A stretch of 11,313 nucleotides of DNA, from contig JAAXJP010000422.1 of assembly GCA_012269805.1 (NCBI GenBank), positions 1 through 11,313 on the forward strand, written 5' to 3'. The position numbers and the translations under genes were made by a program. Shown piece by piece: positions 7,362 to 11,313 of this stretch (position 1 is its first letter; the number at the start of each line of letters is the position of its first letter). The notes below the pieces were generated by a model that was not told the DNA's origin, did no database searches, and saw only the letters and a list, made by a program, of their open reading frames with translations. The DNA comes from Rubrivirga sp. (lineage in GTDB: Bacteria > Bacteroidota > Rhodothermia > Rhodothermales > Rubricoccaceae).

Positions 7362-8450
7362 ATGCCGGAGCCGACCGACCTCTCAGCCGCCGTCGCCCTC
7401 GTCGCAGGCGCCAGCCGCGGCGTCGGTCGCGGCGTGGCGCTCGCCCTCGGCGAGGACGGCGCGCCCGTCGTCGTCCCGGGGCGGCCGCGCAAGCGCCCCC
7501 GCCGCCGGGCCGTCGGGGGCAGCAGCGCCGGGCCGGCCGGCGAGGGGGCCCGGCTCGGCGGGCGCGGCGTCGCCGTGCAGACGGACCACACGCGCGTCGA
7601 GGACGTCCGCGCCCTCGTCGACGGGGTCCGCCAGCGGGAGGGGCGGCTCGACGTCCTGGTCCACGCGGTCTGGGGCGGCCACGAGGTCGAGGCCGCGGGC
7701 GGGCCGCTGTGGGAGCAGCCGCTCGCGCTGTGGGACGCGACGATGCGCGCCGGCGTCTGGGCCGCGCTCCTCACCGCCCGCTACGCGGCGCCGCTCCTCA
7801 TCGAGACGGCGGACCGGGCGGCCCGCACGCCGCTCGTCGCGACGATCTCTCCCCACGCACGGGGCGCGGCCCGCCTCTACGACGGTCTCGCGGGGGCCGC
7901 GCTCGACCACCTCGCAGCCGGACTGGCACAGGACCTCAAGCCGCACGGCGTCGCCTCCGTCGCCGTCGTTCCGGGGACCGTGCGGACCGAGCGGGTCCTC
8001 GACGCCTTCGGCACGAGCGAGCGGCGGTGGGCGCGCGTCCCCGAGTTGGCGGGCTCCGAGAGCCCGCGCTACGCCGGCCGCGCCGTGGCCGCCCTCGCCG
8101 CCGACCCGGCCGTGTTCACGCGTACCGGCGAGCGACTCCTCGTCGGCGACCTCGCTCGCGCCTACGGGTTCACGGACACGGACGGCTCTCGGCCCGCGCC
8201 CGTCCGGCGGTCCGAGGCCCCCGCCGGGCCCGGCGACGGCGGGTGCCGACCGCCCAAGGGCGAGGGCCTCCCCCCGCCGCGGCGCCGCGGCGGGCGGGGC
8301 GGGCGGGCGGTCAGCCCTCTTTCGGAGCCTCGACGCCGCCGCGGGGGAGCGAGGCCGGCTTGTACGGGGGGCTCTTCGGCGCCGCGGCCTTCTCGGCCTG
8401 CTCCTCGGCCTTCTGCCGGGCCTCGATGGCCTTGTCGATGCTCTTCTTGA
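7362..8450 (+). CDS. DHRS1-like short-chain dehydrogenase/reductase with missing catalytic Lys and abnormal C-terminus
   Basis: An SDR-fold oxidoreductase; the substrate is unknown. The nucleotide-binding motif GASRGVGRG is at 16-24. The usual NNAG position reads HAVWGG (about 101-106), a variant I recall from bacterial DHRS1-like SDRs (NAVWGG). The C-terminal signature DLARAYGFTDTDG is at 263-275, as in DHRS1. In the active site a Ser (S163) and Tyr (Y173) can be aligned, but the YxxxK lysine position is Ala (YDGLA). Residues about 40-66 are Arg/Pro/Gly-rich where relatives have a cofactor-proximal loop, and the neighbouring frame reads more naturally there. The ORF should end near residue 280, but no stop occurs in any + frame from 8160 to 8310. 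It runs to TGA 8448, through a strong hairpin and 140 nt into the opposing phosphatase gene. Indels, stop loss or sequence errors are likely; the family call itself is firm. Confidence 0.72.
   Translation: MPEPTDLSAAVALVAGASRGVGRGVALALGEDGAPVVVPGRPRKRPRRRAVGGSSAGPAGEGARLGGRGVAVQTDHTRVEDVRALVDGVRQREGRLDVLVHAVWGGHEVEAAGGPLWEQPLALWDATMRAGVWAALLTARYAAPLLIETADRAARTPLVATISPHARGAARLYDGLAGAALDHLAAGLAQDLKPHGVASVAVVPGTVRTERVLDAFGTSERRWARVPELAGSESPRYAGRAVAALAADPAVFTRTGERLLVGDLARAYGFTDTDGSRPAPVRRSEAPAGPGDGGCRPPKGEGLPPPRRRGGRGGRAVSPLSEPRRRRGGARPACTGGSSAPRPSRPAPRPSAGPRWPCRCSS
8273..8294. terminator. Perfect 22-nt GC palindrome, candidate transcription terminator hairpin
   Basis: The 22-nt self-complementary sequence is centred on GGCGCC (8281-8286), with arms of the form CCCGCCGCGGC. 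It lies 16 nt beyond the TGA (8311-8313) of the - strand phosphatase gene and just past the expected end of the convergent SDR gene, where a bidirectional terminator would be placed. There is no T tract, which is common for terminators in very GC-rich genomes. The function is inferred from position and symmetry. Confidence 0.5.
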
Positions 8451-8958
8451 GCTTCCGGTACGCGTTCGGGCGGAGCGCGGCCGGCGGGAGCAGGAGCGCG
8501 AGCGACCCGCGGCCCGGCGCCACGTCGGCCCAGGACGCGACCTCGACGTCGACCCGGGCGAGGGCGGCCGTCTTCATCTCGATCCGCCCGCCCCCGATGA
8601 GCAGCGAGACGAGCCCGCTCCACGCCGGCTCGTGCCCGACGACGATGACCGTGTCGGCCTCGTCGGGCTCCGCGCGGATCTCGTCGAGGACGGCCTCGGG
8701 CGAGGCCTCGTAGAGCGCGTCCGTGACGCGGGCGGGGCCGGACCAGCCGCCGGCCTCGGCCGCGATCGCGAGGGTCTCACGCGCCCGCACGGCCGACGAC
8801 GTGATCGCCCGGTCGGGCACGACGCGGGCCGTCGTCACGAACCGGCCCATCTTGCGGGCCCCTTTCTGGCCCCGGTCGGCGAGCGGCCGCTCGTGGTCGG
8901 CGCCGTAGTCGGCGTCCCAGTTCGACTTCCCGTGGCGGAGGAGGAGGATCGTCTTCAT
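8311..8958 (-). CDS. SixA-like histidine phosphatase (RHG motif) with Lys/Ala-rich tail
   Basis: A histidine phosphatase superfamily protein of 215 aa; in SixA-type relatives the substrates are phosphohistidines. The N-terminal catalytic motif LLRHGKSNW places the nucleophile at H9. The ERPLADRG loop follows (about 23-30), then SSAVRARET (R58/R60), LYEA (E84) and VGHEP with the second catalytic His, H109. All core residues are present. The domain ends near residue 165. A helical, charged tail (about 168-193, KLKKSIDKAIEARQKAEEQ) then leads into a Pro/Lys-rich end, making it longer than the roughly 160 aa usual for SixA. ATG 8958 is 10 nt downstream of the stop of the Pycsar-effector-family gene, so the two are probably co-transcribed. 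The likely partners would be HPt or hybrid-kinase phosphotransfer proteins, but nothing here proves this. Confidence 0.9.
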   Translation of the reverse strand: MKTILLLRHGKSNWDADYGADHERPLADRGQKGARKMGRFVTTARVVPDRAITSSAVRARETLAIAAEAGGWSGPARVTDALYEASPEAVLDEIRAEPDEADTVIVVGHEPAWSGLVSLLIGGGRIEMKTAALARVDVEVASWADVAPGRGSLALLLPPAALRPNAYRKLKKSIDKAIEARQKAEEQAEKAAAPKSPPYKPASLPRGGVEAPKEG

Positions 8959-8968
8959 GCGGCCGAGT

Positions 8969-9817
8969 CTACGGGAGGATGTTGGTGGCCGGGGGCGTCG
9001 CCGGCGCGGCGCCCGAGGCGGCGGGCATGGCCGAGCCGCCGACGTCGAAGAACACGGTGTAGCCGAACACCAGGATGAACCCGAGCACGCCCACGATGAG
9101 GGCCACGAGGAACGCGCCGTACGAGGCCTGGAGCATCACGTACTTCTTCTTGAGCACGCTCCCGACCCCGTAGATGTCCTTCATCATCATCTCGTAGGTC
9201 CGGTTCGGGTCGGCCACGACCTGCTTGAGCGAGTCGACGTACTGGCCCTCCGTCATGTGGCTGAAGTTGCCGAAGAACAGGAGGTTCTTCCGCTCGCGGA
9301 GCGCGTCGTCGGGCGTGAGGACGGTGCTCTGGACGCGAGGCCGGGCCGCCAGCACGGCGAACACGAGCGAGACGAGGCAGCCGAGGAGGAACAGCGACGT
9401 CGGGATGTAGAGCCAGGGGTTCTTCTCCATCCCCGGCGCGATCGACGCGATGAGGATCGAGACGATCAGGCCGTTGATCGAGATCATGATGTTGGCCTTG
9501 GCGTCGGCCAGCGTCGAGAGGTCCATGTTGACCCGGTAGCTCGACCGGAACAGGGTCTCGATGCCGCGCTTCGTGCCGAGCTCCTCGATGGCCTCCTCGG
9601 CCGCGGCGATGGCGCCGGCGGTCGAGCCGATGGCCGTCATGTCGCGGGGCGGGTCGGCCTTCTTCTTTTTCTTCTTGGGCGCGTCGTCGTCCGGGGCCAC
9701 GGGCACCTCGCGGGGGCCGGCCACCTGGCTCATGGCGACGGTCTCGCCGGGGGCCGGCGGGGCGCCGGCGCCGGCCGCGGCGCCCGGCATCGGGGCGGGG
9801 GTGGAGGGAGTGTCCAT
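8969..9817 (-). CDS. Pycsar effector family (DUF5706-type) membrane protein
   Basis: A membrane protein of 282 aa matching the family that includes PycTM, the transmembrane effector of the pyrimidine-cyclic-nucleotide (cCMP/cUMP) anti-phage system. The first 85 residues are Pro/Ala-rich, with six consecutive lysines (48-53). The family core runs from about 86 to 255: ETLFRSSYRVNMDLSTLADAKANIMISI leads into TM1 (about 109-127), then TM2 (about 134-157), the FFGNFSHMTEGQY stretch (about 181-193), MMKDIYGVGSVLKKKY (about 211-226) and a long terminal hydrophobic region (about 231-257). The C-terminus is Pro/Ala-rich. No cyclic-nucleotide-binding domain, HD domain or neighbouring cyclase is visible, so a defence role is not established. 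ATG 9817 is the longest start; ATG 9733 (M29) is a possible alternative. The gene lies 79 nt after the barrel gene and 10 nt before the phosphatase gene. Confidence 0.8.
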   Translation of the reverse strand: MDTPSTPAPMPGAAAGAGAPPAPGETVAMSQVAGPREVPVAPDDDAPKKKKKKADPPRDMTAIGSTAGAIAAAEEAIEELGTKRGIETLFRSSYRVNMDLSTLADAKANIMISINGLIVSILIASIAPGMEKNPWLYIPTSLFLLGCLVSLVFAVLAARPRVQSTVLTPDDALRERKNLLFFGNFSHMTEGQYVDSLKQVVADPNRTYEMMMKDIYGVGSVLKKKYVMLQASYGAFLVALIVGVLGFILVFGYTVFFDVGGSAMPAASGAAPATPPATNILP

Positions 9818-9896
9818 GGCGTCGTGGGGCTGGCGGAGGATACGCGCCGCCCGTCCGAACGTCCGAGACGCCGGGGGCGGGGCCCGTAGGGCAAGG

Positions 9897-11313
9897 CTAA
9901 TACGCGAAGCCGAGGCCGACGGTCACGAGCGTGGTCTCGTCGGAGGCGCCGACGGTGAGGTTCAGGACGGCCCGGTCGAGCAGGCCGAACCACACGCCGC
10001 CGCCGTAGCCGAGCTGGAGGTCGTCGCCGGGGTAGGTCGCGGCCTCGAGCGTGGGGCAGAAGGCGTCGAGCGGGCAGTCGGGGGCGTCGGCCCAGACCCG
10101 TCCGGCGTCGGCGAACCCGAGCGCGCCGACCTCGAGCGGGAGGACGTACGCGTCGAGGTTGAACAGCTTGGCCCGGAGCTCGGCCGAGGCCGAGGCGGCC
10201 GTCCGCCCGGCGAACCGCTCGCGGCGGTAGCCGCGGAGCGAGCCCGGCCCGCCGAGCACGGCGGCGTCGAAGAACGGGAACTCGCCGAACCGGTGCTCGG
10301 CGGCGCCCCGGAGCGCGAGCGTGAGTTGGGGCGCGATCCGGAGCGGGACGTACGCGACGGCCTCGCCGCCCACGGTCCCGTAGGCCTCGGCCTCTCCCGA
10401 GAGCCCGGCGAAGACGGAGCCCTCGGCCGCGAGACGGAGCCCCTGGCGCGGGTTGGCGCGCGACTCGGCCGTGGACGCCTCGAGGCGGGCGAAGCCGCCG
10501 GCGTGGGCCTGCCCCTCGAAGGCCGCGTCCGGGAGCCGCGAGACGGGCGCGAGGCCGCCGCCGGGGAGGACGAAGAGCGAGTCGCGCGAGGGGTCGGCGT
10601 AGCGGGCCGTCGGGCCGAGGACGAGCCGGAGGCCCTGCCCGAGCGGCGTGCCCAGCCCGGCGCGGGCCTGCACGCGGGCGAGGTCGACGCGGGCGAGGTC
10701 GCCGTCGACGTTCGGCGAGCCGTTGCCGAGGCCGTAGAAGTTGCGGGCGTAGCGCGGCGTCGAGGCGAGCGCGTCGACGTCGAGGTCGAACGCGCCGATG
10801 GCCTCCCGCATCCGCCCCCGGTACGAGCCGGCGAGGCCGCCCGTGGTCGTCGCGACGTTGACGGCGACGGTGTGGGTCGCGGCGAACGGGCGGAGCCGGA
10901 AGCCCGGGACCTGCCACACGACGCCGGCCCCGAGGATCACGCCGTCGGTCGCCTGGTAGCCCACGACGGGCACGTACGTTTGCATCCCGAGGACGTGCTC
11001 GGTCTCGTCGTAGCGGTTGACGTCGGGCGCGTCGGAGCGGCGGTCCTCGATGCCCCGGCCCGCCTCGGTGAGCGTCGCGCCGTCGGGCGTGTCGTAGAGG
11101 GCGACGCCGCCGGCGGGGGCCGCGACCTCGTCCTCGCCGGCCCCGCCGATGATGCGGAGGGCGATCCGGTCCGGCCCCTCGCCCGTCACGCGGAACGCGT
11201 CGCGCCCGGCGAACCCGTAGAGGCGGACCTCCTCGGTCTCGTCCGGCACGAACGTTCGCTGGTACAGGAGCCGCCCGGCCTCGCCGCCGCCGTAGTGCCG
11301 CATGGTCACGTCG
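9897..11313 (-). CDS. Omp85/BamA-like surface-antigen outer-membrane beta-barrel protein, 5' partial
   Basis: The C-terminal part of an outer-membrane beta-barrel protein. The frame is open to the right edge (the GTG at 11309 is not a credible start), so the N-terminal half lies outside. The visible part starts with a beta-rich segment (EEVRLYGFAGRDAFRVTG, then RIIGGAGEDEV). About 350 residues of alternating, aromatic-rich strands follow, with the GGPGSLRGYRRERFAG motif near 10210-10257. This motif corresponds to the conserved (V)RG(F/Y) loop-6 motif of the Omp85 superfamily. The chain ends in GLGFAY, with the terminal aromatic residue expected of outer-membrane barrels. From memory of Bacteroidota proteins, the EVRLYG/RIIGG segment resembles the linker between an N-terminal calcineurin-like phosphoesterase and a surface-antigen barrel; that fusion cannot be verified here. 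A pair of Cys (CPLDAFC, near 10060-10080) may form a loop disulfide. Confidence 0.82.
   Translation of the reverse strand, partial: DVTMRHYGGGEAGRLLYQRTFVPDETEEVRLYGFAGRDAFRVTGEGPDRIALRIIGGAGEDEVAAPAGGVALYDTPDGATLTEAGRGIEDRRSDAPDVNRYDETEHVLGMQTYVPVVGYQATDGVILGAGVVWQVPGFRLRPFAATHTVAVNVATTTGGLAGSYRGRMREAIGAFDLDVDALASTPRYARNFYGLGNGSPNVDGDLARVDLARVQARAGLGTPLGQGLRLVLGPTARYADPSRDSLFVLPGGGLAPVSRLPDAAFEGQAHAGGFARLEASTAESRANPRQGLRLAAEGSVFAGLSGEAEAYGTVGGEAVAYVPLRIAPQLTLALRGAAEHRFGEFPFFDAAVLGGPGSLRGYRRERFAGRTAASASAELRAKLFNLDAYVLPLEVGALGFADAGRVWADAPDCPLDAFCPTLEAATYPGDDLQLGYGGGVWFGLLDRAVLNLTVGASDETTLVTVGLGFAY

Noticed and set aside
7141..9078. 645-codon + strand open frame across the DUF389, SDR and phosphatase genes
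   Set aside because: Ser/Arg/Pro-rich translation with no motif, crossing three recognisable genes on both strands; stop codons are simply rare at this GC content.
8969..9817. A complete Pycsar anti-phage system
   Set aside because: No nucleotide cyclase or second immune gene is visible in the window; only an effector-family protein is present.
9882..9892. GCCCGTAGGGC mini-hairpin after the barrel gene
   Set aside because: A 4-bp stem with a 3-nt loop and no T tract is too weak to call a terminator.
9730..10917. Long - strand open frame inside the barrel gene
   Set aside because: Arg/Pro-rich shadow of the barrel frame, whose Omp85-type motif and terminal aromatic residue are clear.

Overview
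The window is about 11.3 kb of very GC-rich DNA (roughly 70% or more by eye) and is densely coding. The gene set suggests a marine or halophilic member of the Bacteroidota/Rhodothermota side, with a Rubricoccaceae-like genus (Rubrivirga, Rubricoccus) as the best guess. The reasons are the extreme GC content, a bacterial halorhodopsin-like rhodopsin of the kind known from Salinibacter, a Pycsar-effector-family membrane protein, and a surface-antigen barrel preceded by a beta-rich domain. The taxonomic call is inference, because there is no rRNA or tRNA in the window.

Layout from left to right. (1) A large hybrid sensor histidine kinase on the + strand, open from the left edge to 3466: membrane N-terminus, three PAS domains, HisKA, HATPase and two receiver domains. 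(2) Converging on it with no gap, a class B (DnaJ/CbpA-type) J-domain co-chaperone on the - strand, 3467-4441. (3) After a roughly 190 bp divergent spacer, a + strand microbial rhodopsin (4634-5350) with a TSA chloride-pump-like motif. It is broken by two compensating one-base frameshifts. A small coupled ORF (5351-5543) follows and appears to carry a third frameshift. (4) On the - strand, a DUF389 multi-spanning membrane protein (5556-7292). (5) Divergent from it, a DHRS1-like short-chain dehydrogenase/reductase (7362 onward). It lacks the usual catalytic lysine and has no stop before 8448, inside the next gene. (6) A - strand series reading right to left: a surface-antigen (Omp85/BamA-like) outer-membrane barrel cut by the right edge (9897-11313), a Pycsar-effector-family membrane protein (8969-9817), and a SixA-like histidine phosphatase (8311-8958). 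The last two are only 10 nt apart and are probably co-transcribed.

These genes do not form one recognisable pathway; most look like scattered single genes or pairs. The items most worth a second look are the rhodopsin module with three clustered indels, which is either recent decay or a locally poor sequence, the Pycsar-type effector with no pyrimidine cyclase beside it but paired with a SixA-like phosphatase, and the SDR with a missing Lys and an implausible C-terminus. No CRISPR array, insertion sequence, integrase, tRNA or rRNA was seen.
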